Of a DNA stretch of 15,978 bases, positions 1 to 9,602 are shown piece by piece (the first letter of the stretch is position 1; each line of letters starts with the position of its first letter). The DNA is from Comamonadaceae bacterium. Its GTDB lineage: Bacteria > Pseudomonadota > Gammaproteobacteria > Burkholderiales > Burkholderiaceae_C. The stretch covers positions 1-15,978 of the forward strand of contig CANHBU010000005.1 of the NCBI GenBank assembly GCA_947458345.1, given 5' to 3'. A model generated the notes under the pieces. That model saw nothing but the letters and a program-made list of their open reading frames with translations. It was not told the DNA's origin and ran no database searches. The position numbers and the translations under genes are program-made.

Positions 1-2805
<2,805 letters not shown>

Positions 2806-2820
2806 GCGATCGCCATATTC

Positions 2821-2825
2821 AAGGA
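2821..2825 (+). promoter_or_regulatory. Ribosome binding site of gltD
   Basis: AAGGA lies 6 nt before the ATG at 2832, in the short gltB-gltD spacer. It is one of the few clear Shine-Dalgarno matches in this window and supports the chosen gltD start. Confidence 0.6.
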
Positions 2826-2831
2826 CACATC

Positions 2832-4307
2832 ATGGGAAAAATCACAGGCTTCATGGAACTCGAGCGCATCGAGGAGGGCTACAAGCCCGTTGCCGAGCGC
2901 TTGCGCGATCACAAGGAATTCGTCATTACCCTTGACGAGTCGCAGTCAAAGAAGCAAGCGGCTCGATGCATGGATTGCGGCACGCCTTTTTGCAACAGCG
3001 GCTGCCCGGTCAATAACATCATTCCGGACTTCAACGATCTGGTCTACCAGGGCGACTGGAAGAACGCGATCACGGTGCTGCACAGCACCAACAACTTTCC
3101 GGAGTTCACCGGACGCATCTGCCCTGCGCCGTGCGAGGCTGCCTGCGTGGTCAACGTCAATGACGATCCGGTCGGGATCAAGTCGATCGAGCATGCCATC
3201 ATCGACCGTGCCTGGTCCGAAGGCTGGGTGCAGGCTCAGCCGCCGGCCCACAAGAGCGGCAAGAAAGTGGCGGTCGTCGGCTCCGGTCCGGCCGGACTGG
3301 CTGCAGCGCAGCAGCTCGCGCGAGTCGGCCACGACGTGACCGTGTTCGAGAAGAACGGCCGCATCGGGGGCCTGTTGCGCTACGGCATACCCGACTTCAA
3401 GATGGAAAAGAGCCACATCGATCGCCGCGTCGAGCAGATGCAGGCCGAAGGCGTGCAATTTCGCGTCAACACCTTGATCGGCGCCTTGCCCAGCCAGGGC
3501 CCGGGCAGCAAGGTGACCTGCGATGCCAGCACGGTCATCAGCGCCGAGCAACTGTGCCAAGATTTTGACGCGGTTGTGCTGGCCGCCGGGGCCGAGCAAA
3601 GCCGCGACCTGCCCGTGCCCGGTCGCGAGCTCGATGGCGTCCACTTTGCGATGGAGTTCTTGCCGCAGCAAAACAAGATCAACGCCGGCGACTCGCTCAG
3701 CAATCAGCTGCGTGCCGATGGCAAGCATGTGATTGTGATCGGCGGTGGCGACACCGGCAGCGACTGCGTCGGCACCAGCAACCGCCACGGCGCAGCCAGC
3801 GTCACCCAGTTCGAGGTCATGCCCCAGCCGCCCGAGCAGGAAAACAAGCCCCTGGTCTGGCCTTATTGGCCGCTCAAGCTGCGCACATCGTCTTCGCACG
3901 AGGAGGGCTGTGTGCGTGAGTTTGCGATTTCGACCCAGCAGTTCATCGGCAAGGATGGCAAGGTGACCGGCCTGAAAACCGTGCAAGTCGAAATGCGGGA
4001 CGGCAAGCTCAGCGAGGTAGCGGGAACCGAGCAGGAGTACAAGGCCGATCTGGTTTTGCTGGCGATGGGTTTCGTCAATCCTCTGGCGAGCTTGCTCGAG
4101 GCTTTCGGCGTCGAAAAAGATGGCCGCGGCAATGCCAAGGCCTCAACCGATTTCACAGGCGGCTATGCCACTAATGTGAAAAAAGTTTTCGCGGCCGGCG
4201 ACGTGCGGCGCGGACAGTCGCTGGTGGTCTGGGCCATTCGCGAGGGGCGCCAGGCGGCCCGCGCCGTCGATGAATTCCTGATGGGCCAGTCGGACCTGCC
4301 GCGCTGA
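2832..4307 (+). CDS. gltD: Glutamate synthase (NADPH) small subunit
   Basis: This 491-residue beta subunit of glutamate synthase takes electrons from NADPH on its FAD and passes them through iron-sulfur clusters to the FMN of GltB. The N-terminal ferredoxin-like region carries two cysteine groups: C46, C49, C54 and C58 ([14 protein letters not shown]) and C97, C101 and C105 (CPAPCEAAC). The FAD dinucleotide-binding loop GSGPAG is at 150-155 and the NADPH-binding loop GGGDTG at 304-309. Near the C-terminus is the [16 protein letters not shown] block typical of the family. Length is normal. The start at 2832 is supported by AAGGA 6 nt upstream and by alignment of the [10 protein letters not shown]-terminus with other GltD proteins. 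It follows gltB by 26 nt, so the two are almost certainly one transcript. A spacer of 131 nt separates it from the mla genes. Confidence 0.97.
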   Translation: MGKITGFMELERIEEGYKPVAERLRDHKEFVITLDESQSKKQAARCMDCGTPFCNSGCPVNNIIPDFNDLVYQGDWKNAITVLHSTNNFPEFTGRICPAPCEAACVVNVNDDPVGIKSIEHAIIDRAWSEGWVQAQPPAHKSGKKVAVVGSGPAGLAAAQQLARVGHDVTVFEKNGRIGGLLRYGIPDFKMEKSHIDRRVEQMQAEGVQFRVNTLIGALPSQGPGSKVTCDASTVISAEQLCQDFDAVVLAAGAEQSRDLPVPGRELDGVHFAMEFLPQQNKINAGDSLSNQLRADGKHVIVIGGGDTGSDCVGTSNRHGAASVTQFEVMPQPPEQENKPLVWPYWPLKLRTSSSHEEGCVREFAISTQQFIGKDGKVTGLKTVQVEMRDGKLSEVAGTEQEYKADLVLLAMGFVNPLASLLEAFGVEKDGRGNAKASTDFTGGYATNVKKVFAAGDVRRGQSLVVWAIREGRQAARAVDEFLMGQSDLPR

Positions 4308-4438
4308 AGCACCTGCATCCGATCGCGCGTCTGCATCAATCGCAGCGTCCGGCTCGGCGCAGGGATGGGCCGCTATGATTGCAGTGGCGGGCCAGACGGC
4401 TGGCTTGTTGCCCTCTGCCTTGCGGCCCTTCCCCTTCC
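4308..4438 (+). promoter_or_regulatory. gltD-mlaF intergenic region, probable mla promoter region
   Basis: This 131-nt spacer holds no gene that I can support. No strong hairpin followed by a T-run is present, so I see no intrinsic terminator for gltBD. A TATGAT hexamer at 4374-4379 resembles a sigma-70 -10 element, but no good -35 box lies 16-18 nt upstream. An imperfect direct repeat, CTGCATCcGATCGC (4313-4326) and CTGCATCaATCGC (4331-4343), sits 18 nt apart just after gltD. The mla operon promoter is expected here from the change of pathway; that is inference. Confidence 0.35.
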
Positions 4439-5302
4439 ATGAACACCACGCCCCATGCGACCGAGCACCTGCTGCAATTGCAGCAGGTCAGCTTTGCCTA
4501 TCCGGGCGCCAGCGGCCAGCGTCTGATTCTCGATACCCTGAACCTCAATGTGCCGCGCGGCAAGGTCACCGCCCTCATGGGCGCCTCCGGCGGCGGCAAG
4601 ACCACGGTGCTGCGCCTCATCGGCGGGCAGCAGCGGGCCAGCAGCGGCCAGGTGCTGTTTGACGGGCAGGACGTAGGCGCCATGGACAGCGCGGCTCTGT
4701 ACGCCATGCGCCGGCGCATGGGCATGCTGTTTCAATTTGGCGCCTTGTTCACCGACCTGAGCGTCTATGACAACGTGGCCTTTGCCCTGCGCGAGCACAC
4801 CGAGCTTGACGAGGTTTTGATTCGCGACATTGTCCTGATGAAGCTCGACGCAGTGGGCTTGCGCGGCGCGCGCGATCTTATGCCCGCCCAGATATCGGGT
4901 GGCATGGCCCGGCGGGTGGCGCTGGCGCGCGCCATTGCGCTCGATCCAGAGCTCATCATGTACGACGAGCCTTTTGCCGGCCTCGATCCGATTTCCCTGG
5001 GCACGGCCGCGCAGTTGATCCGCCAGCTCAATGACACGCTGGGCATCACCAGCGTGGTGGTGTCCCATGATCTGGAAGAAACCTTTCGCATCGCAGACCG
5101 CGTGGTGATCCTGGCCAACGGGGCCATTGCAGCCGAGGGCACGCCCGATGAGGTCAGGCATTCCAACGATCCGCTGGTGCATCAGTTTGTCCATGCCTTG
5201 AGCCAGGGGCCGGTGAAGTTTCACTACCCGGCCCCCGATGCCGAGGCCGATTTCGGCCCGCGCTCGGTCACGGGCCGCCGCCCAGGAGGCCCGCGGCGAT
5301 GA
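4439..5302 (+). CDS. mlaF: Mla phospholipid transport system, ATP-binding protein MlaF
   Basis: This is the cytoplasmic ATPase of the inner-membrane MlaFEDB complex, which moves phospholipids between the inner membrane and the periplasmic carrier MlaC to keep outer-membrane lipid asymmetry. With the ATG at 4439 the protein has 287 residues. It has a complete ABC nucleotide-binding domain: Walker A GASGGGKT at 48-55, signature ISGGMARR at about 152-159 (the GGMARR form is characteristic of MlaF), Walker B ending Y175-D176-E177, and the switch His at 210 (VSHDLEE). The C-terminal tail of about 30 residues is Pro/Gly/Arg-rich. The frame extends upstream to a TTG at 4379, but that extension (CCPLPCGPSPS) is unlike the family. 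The chosen ATG lacks a Shine-Dalgarno sequence, so the start is moderately sure. The stop overlaps the mlaE start by 4 nt (ATGA). Confidence 0.93.
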   Translation: MNTTPHATEHLLQLQQVSFAYPGASGQRLILDTLNLNVPRGKVTALMGASGGGKTTVLRLIGGQQRASSGQVLFDGQDVGAMDSAALYAMRRRMGMLFQFGALFTDLSVYDNVAFALREHTELDEVLIRDIVLMKLDAVGLRGARDLMPAQISGGMARRVALARAIALDPELIMYDEPFAGLDPISLGTAAQLIRQLNDTLGITSVVVSHDLEETFRIADRVVILANGAIAAEGTPDEVRHSNDPLVHQFVHALSQGPVKFHYPAPDAEADFGPRSVTGRRPGGPRR

Positions 5303-6093
5303 GTCGGCCCGATCTCTGGCAGGGGCTCAGTGAGCTGGGCTTTGGCGTGCGCAAGCGGCTGGCCGATCTCGGGCATGCCGCCCGCCTCTTGCTCAATTTG
5401 CTGGCCATTTCAGGGCCGACCTTGCGCCGCTTCAGTCTGGTGCGCGACCAGATCTTTTTTCTTGGCAACTACTCGCTGGCCATCATTGCCGTCTCGGGGC
5501 TCTTCGTGGGTTTTGTGCTGGGTCTGCAGGGGTATTACACGCTGCAGCGTTACGGCTCGGCCGAGGCGCTGGGCTTGCTGGTGGCCTTGAGCCTGGTGCG
5601 TGAACTGGGGCCCGTGGTGACCGCGCTTTTGTTTGCGGGCCGCGCGGGCACGGCGCTGACCGCCGAGATCGGCCTGATGAAGGCCGGCGAGCAACTGGCA
5701 GCGATGGAGATGATGGCCGTGGACCCGGTGCGGCGCATCCTGGCGCCGCGCCTCTGGGGCGGCCTGATTGCCATGCCCTTGCTGGCCGCCGTGTTCAGTG
5801 CGGTCGGCATCGTCGGTGGCTACCTGGTCGGTGTGGTCATGATCGGTGTCGACCCGGGCGCGTTTTGGAGTCAGATGCAAGGCGGCGTGGATGTCTTTCG
5901 TGATGTGGGCAATGGCGTCGTCAAGAGCATGGTGTTCGGGCTGACCGTGACCTTTGTGGCGCTCTACCAGGGCTTTGAATCTCAGCCCACGCCCGAAGGC
6001 GTGGCGCGCGCCACCACCCGCACCGTGGTGCAGGCTTCGCTGGCAGTGCTGGCGCTCGATTTTGTGCTGACAGCTGCCATGTTCAGCATTTGA
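5299..6093 (+). CDS. mlaE: Mla phospholipid transport system, permease MlaE
   Basis: This 264-residue integral membrane permease is the transmembrane core of the MlaFEDB complex and the partner of MlaF. It belongs to the MlaE/YrbE permease family (Ttg2B). Several hydrophobic segments are evident: about residues 50-75 (YSLAIIAVSGLFVGFVLGLQ), 95-120, 150-180 and the C-terminal 235-262. The family hallmark LVRELGPVVTALLFAGRAG followed by TAEIG is present; it forms the cytoplasmic coupling region that contacts the ATPase. Length is close to the roughly 260 residues of E. coli MlaE. The start overlaps the mlaF stop by 4 nt, indicating translational coupling. It is followed by an unusually long gap of 269 nt before mlaD. 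Confidence 0.95.
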   Translation: MSRPDLWQGLSELGFGVRKRLADLGHAARLLLNLLAISGPTLRRFSLVRDQIFFLGNYSLAIIAVSGLFVGFVLGLQGYYTLQRYGSAEALGLLVALSLVRELGPVVTALLFAGRAGTALTAEIGLMKAGEQLAAMEMMAVDPVRRILAPRLWGGLIAMPLLAAVFSAVGIVGGYLVGVVMIGVDPGAFWSQMQGGVDVFRDVGNGVVKSMVFGLTVTFVALYQGFESQPTPEGVARATTRTVVQASLAVLALDFVLTAAMFSI

Positions 6094-6362
6094 GGGTTTT
6101 GCGGCGCGATGGATTAGCGCGGCGCGCCGCATGCGAAAATGTAAGAGTTTTCAATTAAGCTTTCGCCCCTGGGTTTTTTTAGCGTGTCAGCGCCGAGCCG
6201 GGGTCGGACGTTTAATGGGGTGTCCGCATCAGCTTGCGGGGCCGATGTGGGGCTTGGCTTGGGGCCGGCCCGACTTTGACCCAGCCCACCTTGGCATGGC
6301 CGGTGGTCGAGCGCTCCTTCCAGATCGCGTGTTTGAGACGGTTGTTTTCGGGAAAATATCAC
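6094..6362 (+). other. Non-coding gap inside the mla operon (mlaE-mlaD)
   Basis: This 269-nt interval has no open frame that I can defend as a gene. It contains a perfect 12-nt palindrome at 6119-6130 (GCGGCGCGCCGC), then an AT-rich patch with two mutually exclusive pairings. GAAAA (6135-6139) can pair with TTTTC (6148-6152), or GCGAAA (6133-6138) can pair with TTTCGC (6161-6166). A run of seven T follows at 6174-6180. Further on is a 10-nt palindrome at 6262-6271 (GGGCCGGCCC). The segment may carry an internal promoter or a leader that sets mlaD expression. No strong -35/-10 pair is evident, so its function is unassigned. Confidence 0.4.
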
Positions 6363-6851
6363 ATGCAACGCTCCAGCAAAGACCCTTGGGTGGGTTTGTT
6401 TGTCGTGCTCGGCGCGGTCGCCTTGCTCTTTCTGTCCTTGAAAGCAGCCAATTTGCTGACTCTGAGTTTTTCCGACAACAGCTATCCCGTGACGGCGCGC
6501 TTTGACAACATCGGCGGGCTTAAGCCCCGCGCCGCCGTCAAGAGCGCCGGCGTGGTCGTCGGGCGGGTCGAATCGATTGTTTTTGACGACGACCGTTACC
6601 AGGCCAATGTGCGCCTGTCACTCGACAGGCGTTATGTGTTTCCCAAGGACAGCTCGCTCAAGATCCTCACCAGTGGCCTGCTGGGCGAGCAGTACATCGG
6701 CATTGAGGCCGGTTCGGCCGACAAAAATCTGGCGGGCGGCGATGTCATCACCACCACGCAGTCGGCTGTGGTGCTGGAAAACCTGATCAGCCAGTTCCTC
6801 TACAGCAAGGCAGCCGATGCGGCTGGGCCCACTACGGGGGCCAAGCCATGA
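6363..6851 (+). CDS. mlaD: Mla system substrate-binding MCE protein MlaD
   Basis: MlaD is anchored in the inner membrane by one helix and exposes an MCE domain to the periplasm, where its homologues form a hexameric ring that hands phospholipid to or from MlaC. The ATG at 6363 gives 162 residues. There is a short cytoplasmic N-terminus (MQRSSKDPW), one transmembrane helix at about 10-32 (VGLFVVLGAVALLFLSLKAA), and an MCE domain at about 40-117 (YPVTARFDNIGGLKPRAAVK, AGVVVGRV, and SGLLGEQYIGIEAG near its end). The C-terminus after about residue 135 is short. The frame runs upstream to a TTG at 6234, but the extra 43 residues are not MCE-like and would disturb the N-terminal anchor. A GGGA about 10 nt before the ATG may be a weak ribosome site. 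The stop overlaps the mlaA start by 4 nt. Confidence 0.93.
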   Translation: MQRSSKDPWVGLFVVLGAVALLFLSLKAANLLTLSFSDNSYPVTARFDNIGGLKPRAAVKSAGVVVGRVESIVFDDDRYQANVRLSLDRRYVFPKDSSLKILTSGLLGEQYIGIEAGSADKNLAGGDVITTTQSAVVLENLISQFLYSKAADAAGPTTGAKP

Positions 6852-7594
6852 TCGCGCGCCGCATCGCGCTGGTTTTTCTCTTGAGCCTGCACGCTTTGCT
6901 GGTCGGCTGTGCCACCGTCAGTGCAGGTGCCGATCCGCGCGATCCCTGGGAAGGCTACAACCGCCAGGTCTGGCGTTTCAACGAAGCCCTCGATCAGGCG
7001 GTGTTCCAGCCTGTGGCCCGGGGCTACCAAGCGGCAGTGCCCGAGATCGTGCGCGTGGGCGTCGGCAATTTCTTTGGCAACGTCTCGGACGTTTGGTCTT
7101 TTGTCAACAATGCCTTGCAGCTCAAGCCACGGGAGTCGGCCCAAACGCTGGCGCGCGTGGGGATCAACACCACCGTCGGCTTGTTGGGCTTGATCGATGT
7201 GGCCTCCAGTGTGGACCTGCCGCGTTACCGCGAGGATTTTGGCCAGACGCTGGGCTTTTGGGGCTTGCCCAGCGGGCCCTATCTGATCCTTCCGCTGCTT
7301 GGCCCGTCGACCTTGCGTGACACCGCCGCCTTCCCGGTTGACCGGCAGGGCGATCTGGTCGGATGGGTCCAGGACAACCCGGTGCGGTACAGCCTGGTCG
7401 GGCTGCGCTTGGTCGATTTGCGAGCCGATGTGTTGCAAGCCGGTCGGGTCATCGAGGGCGCGGCGCTGGACAAGTACACTTTCGTGCGCGATGCCTATCT
7501 GCAGCGCAGGCGCGGCGTGGCCGATTTGCCCAAAACGCGGCCGGAGCCGGAAGAGCGCTTTGATCTGCCGGAAAAGCCCGCCCCGGCTCGCTGA
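6848..7594 (+). CDS. mlaA: Outer-membrane lipoprotein MlaA (VacJ)
   Basis: MlaA (VacJ) is the outer-membrane component of the Mla pathway, which removes misplaced phospholipids from the outer leaflet and gives them to MlaC. The 248-residue product has a lipoprotein signal peptide at 1-20 ending in the lipobox LVGC, with the lipid-modified Cys at 21. The following Ala-Thr is compatible with outer-membrane sorting. VacJ family signatures follow: DPWEGYNRQVWRFNEALDQ (about 32-50), then GNFFGNVSDVWSFVNN, INTTVGLLGLIDVASS, and EDFGQTLGFWGLPSGPYLIL at about 130-149. The last 35 residues are charged and Pro-rich. It starts inside the mlaD stop (ATGA). In E. coli this gene is unlinked from mlaFEDCB; here it lies within the operon, as I recall for other betaproteobacteria. 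Confidence 0.95.
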   Translation: MIARRIALVFLLSLHALLVGCATVSAGADPRDPWEGYNRQVWRFNEALDQAVFQPVARGYQAAVPEIVRVGVGNFFGNVSDVWSFVNNALQLKPRESAQTLARVGINTTVGLLGLIDVASSVDLPRYREDFGQTLGFWGLPSGPYLILPLLGPSTLRDTAAFPVDRQGDLVGWVQDNPVRYSLVGLRLVDLRADVLQAGRVIEGAALDKYTFVRDAYLQRRRGVADLPKTRPEPEERFDLPEKPAPAR

Positions 7595-7617
7595 GTGCCT
7601 GTCGCTTCCGATTACAC

Positions 7618-7621
7618 AGGA
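7618..7621 (+). promoter_or_regulatory. Ribosome binding site of mlaC (decides the start)
   Basis: AGGA at 7618-7621 is 5 nt before the ATG at 7627. It overlaps the first possible ATG at 7621, which would therefore have no usable spacing. This favours 7627 as the mlaC start. Confidence 0.55.
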
Positions 7622-7626
7622 TGACT

Positions 7627-8265
7627 ATGAACCACCCCCTCTTGCAGCGCTTCATGAGCGTCATCGCTGCAGGCCTGTTGGCGCTGGCCAGTTTCACGGC
7701 CCTCGCACAAGATGGGCCCGATCAGCTGATACGCCGCCTGAGCGCCGATGTGCTCGACACCATCAAGACCGACAAGGAAATGCAGGCGGGCAATGTTCGC
7801 AAGATTGTGGCCCTGGTCGATGGCAAGGTCATGCCACACGTCAATTTCACACGCATGACTGCCTCGGCGGTCGGACGCGCATGGCGGCAGGCGACGCCCG
7901 AGCAGCAAAAACGGCTGCAGGACGAGTTCAAGACCCTGCTGGTTCGCACCTACGCGGGCGCGCTCAGCCAGGTCAAGGACCAGAGCATTGCGGTCAAGCC
8001 GCTGCGCGGCAGTGCGGCCGACACCGAGGTCATCGTGCGCACCGAGGTCATCGGTCGGGGCGATCCGATTCAGTTGGACTACCGTCTGGAGAAAACAGCT
8101 GACGGCTGGCGCATCTACGACCTCAATGTGCTGGGGGTCTGGCTGGTGGAGACCTACCGCAGTCAGTTTGCCCAGGAAATCACCGCGCGCGGCATCGATG
8201 GCCTGATCACGGCCCTGGCTGAGCGCAACAAGACTGGCTCTGGCGGCGCCTCTGCAAAGAGCTGA
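7627..8265 (+). CDS. mlaC: Periplasmic phospholipid-binding protein MlaC
   Basis: This soluble periplasmic carrier shuttles phospholipid between outer-membrane MlaA and the inner-membrane MlaFEDB complex (Ttg2D/MlaC family). From the ATG at 7627 it has 212 residues. A Sec signal peptide covers about 1-26, with the hydrophobic core MSVIAAGLLALASFTALA and likely cleavage after ALA before QDGP. The mature part has the family pattern: an N-terminal helical region (PDQLIRRLSADVLDTIKTD), VMPHVNFTRMTASAVGRAWR, then QKRLQDEFKTLLVRTYAGAL, and a strand-rich C-terminus with YRLEKTADGWRIYDLNVLGV. An in-frame ATG two codons upstream (7621) is possible but lacks ribosome-site spacing. The gene follows mlaA by about 30 nt and mlaB starts 5 nt after its stop. 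Confidence 0.93.
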   Translation: MNHPLLQRFMSVIAAGLLALASFTALAQDGPDQLIRRLSADVLDTIKTDKEMQAGNVRKIVALVDGKVMPHVNFTRMTASAVGRAWRQATPEQQKRLQDEFKTLLVRTYAGALSQVKDQSIAVKPLRGSAADTEVIVRTEVIGRGDPIQLDYRLEKTADGWRIYDLNVLGVWLVETYRSQFAQEITARGIDGLITALAERNKTGSGGASAKS

Positions 8266-8270
8266 GGACC

Positions 8271-8570
8271 ATGCCCGCCTCGACTGCCGCCATCACCCAC
8301 CTGCGCCTGCCGGCGGTGGTCACCCATGCCCGTGCCAATGCCTGTGCCAAGGCTTTGCGCGAGGCCTTGCGCCTGAGCAAGGGTGGCGAGTTGGTGCAGG
8401 TCGACGCCTCGGCCCTGCAGCAGTTTGACTCTTCGGTCTTGGCCGTCTTGCTCGATTGCCGGCGGCGCGTGGTGGCCATGGGCTGGCGCTTCACGGTGGC
8501 CCATTTGCCCGAGCGGTTGCGCCAGCTTGCCGGGCTCTACGGCGTGGCTCAGTTGCTGCCAGCGGCTTGA
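8271..8570 (+). CDS. mlaB: STAS-domain protein MlaB
   Basis: This 99-residue single-domain STAS protein binds MlaF in the Mla complex and is needed for its assembly and activity in E. coli. The sequence shows the anti-sigma-factor-antagonist-like fold pattern: an N-terminal beta segment, VQVDASALQQFDSSVLAVLL at about 42-61 with the conserved D53-S54-S55, then helix LLDCRRRVVAMG and strand WRFTVAHLP, and a C-terminal helix ERLRQLAGLYGVAQLL. The Ser position corresponds to the conserved Ser/Thr of STAS proteins. GAGGA overlaps the mlaC stop and can serve as ribosome site for the ATG at 8271. Sequence similarity in this family is low, but position as the last gene of the mla set makes the call firm. 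Confidence 0.88.
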   Translation: MPASTAAITHLRLPAVVTHARANACAKALREALRLSKGGELVQVDASALQQFDSSVLAVLLDCRRRVVAMGWRFTVAHLPERLRQLAGLYGVAQLLPAA

Positions 8571-8666
8571 CACACTGGGCTCTGGCTGGCTCGCTTCAAA
8601 CCGTTTGGGGTCGCTTGAACCCGCCTAGGGCCGCCTAATGGGCGAGCGCCTAAAATAACGACTTTC
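8571..8666 (+). promoter_or_regulatory. Upstream region of the ABC-2 exporter, possible promoter and repeats
   Basis: This 96-nt spacer holds an imperfect direct repeat, TCGCTTCAAACCG (8592-8604) and TCGCTTGAACCCG (8612-8624), 20 nt apart. It also has an inverted repeat CAAAC-C-GTTTG (8597-8607) and the hexamer CGCCTA three times (8622, 8632, 8647). TAAAAT at 8651-8656 is a good -10 match only 10 nt before the ATG at 8667, and no Shine-Dalgarno sequence lies between. If used, the transcript would be nearly leaderless. No -35 at proper spacing is clear. No hairpin with a T-run is seen after mlaB. Confidence 0.35.
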
Positions 8667-9602
8667 ATGCCTGCCATTTCCTTTCAGTCTGTCTCCAAGC
8701 AGTACCGCTCGCGCTCTGGCCTTGCTGTACAGGCCTTGGACCAGGTCAGCTTCGAGATCGAAGAGGGCGAGTTCTTTGGCTTGCTGGGTCCCAATGGAGC
8801 CGGCAAGACCAGCCTCATCAGCATTCTGGCTGGCCTGTCGCGCGCCAGCGGTGGATCGGTCAAGGTCCACGGCTTTGACGTGCGCACCGATTTCGCCCAG
8901 GCCCGGCGCCTGCTCGGTGTGGTGCCGCAGGAGTTGGTCTTCGATCCCTTCTTTACCGTGCGGGAGACGCTGCGCATTCAGTCTGGCTATTTCGGCATTG
9001 CCCACAACGGCCCCTGGATCGACGAGCTGCTCGAGAGCCTGGGGCTTGCCGACAAGGCCCATTCCAATATGCGCCAGCTATCGGGCGGCATGAAGCGGCG
9101 GGTGTTGGTGGCCCAGGCGCTGGTGCACAAGCCGGCGGTGATCGTGCTCGACGAGCCCACGGCGGGCGTGGACGTGGAGCTGCGCCAGACGCTGTGGCAG
9201 TTCATCGCCAAGCTCAATCGCCAGGGCAGCACCGTGCTCCTGACCACGCATTACCTGGAAGAGGCGGAGGCCTTGTGCAGCCGCATTGCGATGCTCAAAA
9301 GCGGTCGGGTGGTGGCTTTGTCCTCGACCTCCGAGCTGCTGCGCAACGCCTCATCAAACGTGCTGCGTTTCAAGCTCGATCAAGAGTTGCCTGCGGACTT
9401 GGCCGCCCGGGCGCGGGTCACCGGGCGTGTGGTGCAACTGCCCGCGCACGATGCGCAGGAGATCGAGTCGCACCTGGCCAGCCTGCGCCGGGCGGGCTTG
9501 CAGGCCCAGGATGTGGAGATTCGCAAGGCCGACCTTGAGGACGTCTTTTTGGACGTGATGAGCGGTCAGGCCGGCCGCGCGGCGACAGTGGAGACACCAT
9601 GA
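8667..9602 (+). CDS. ABC-2 type exporter, ATP-binding protein (YadG-like)
   Basis: This is the cytoplasmic ATPase of an ABC exporter whose permease is the next gene. The 311-residue protein has a full nucleotide-binding domain: Walker A GPNGAGKT at 41-48, Q-loop around VVPQEL (85-90), signature LSGGMKRR at 138-145, Walker B VIVLDEP at 158-164, and switch His 195 (LTTHYLEEAEAL). The C-terminal extension after about residue 220 is like that of YadG/CcmA-type exporters (drug, polysaccharide or lipid-type substrates) and ends with the usual ADLEDVFLDVMSG motif. The substrate is unknown. The start ATG is preceded by a -10-like TAAAAT but no Shine-Dalgarno sequence. The stop overlaps the permease start by 4 nt. 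Position between mla and murA suggests, but does not show, an envelope role. Confidence 0.9.
   Translation: MPAISFQSVSKQYRSRSGLAVQALDQVSFEIEEGEFFGLLGPNGAGKTSLISILAGLSRASGGSVKVHGFDVRTDFAQARRLLGVVPQELVFDPFFTVRETLRIQSGYFGIAHNGPWIDELLESLGLADKAHSNMRQLSGGMKRRVLVAQALVHKPAVIVLDEPTAGVDVELRQTLWQFIAKLNRQGSTVLLTTHYLEEAEALCSRIAMLKSGRVVALSSTSELLRNASSNVLRFKLDQELPADLAARARVTGRVVQLPAHDAQEIESHLASLRRAGLQAQDVEIRKADLEDVFLDVMSGQAGRAATVETP

Noticed and set aside
2946..3986. Antisense open frame (346 codons) opposite gltD
   Set aside because: It lies wholly opposite gltD, shows no motif and has low-complexity composition; it is a GC-driven shadow.
6133..6180. Intrinsic terminator after mlaE (inverted repeat then T-run)
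   Set aside because: The stems are short and AT-rich, and the T-run at 6174-6180 is separated from them by GCCCCTGGG-like sequence. It does not have the GC stem directly followed by T's needed for confidence.
6131..6505. Possible small gene in the mlaE-mlaD gap (124 codons, + strand), and an antisense frame at 6114-6368
   Set aside because: The + frame runs deep into mlaD in another frame, and the antisense frame just crosses the mlaD start. Neither has a ribosome site, a recognisable domain or a plausible composition.
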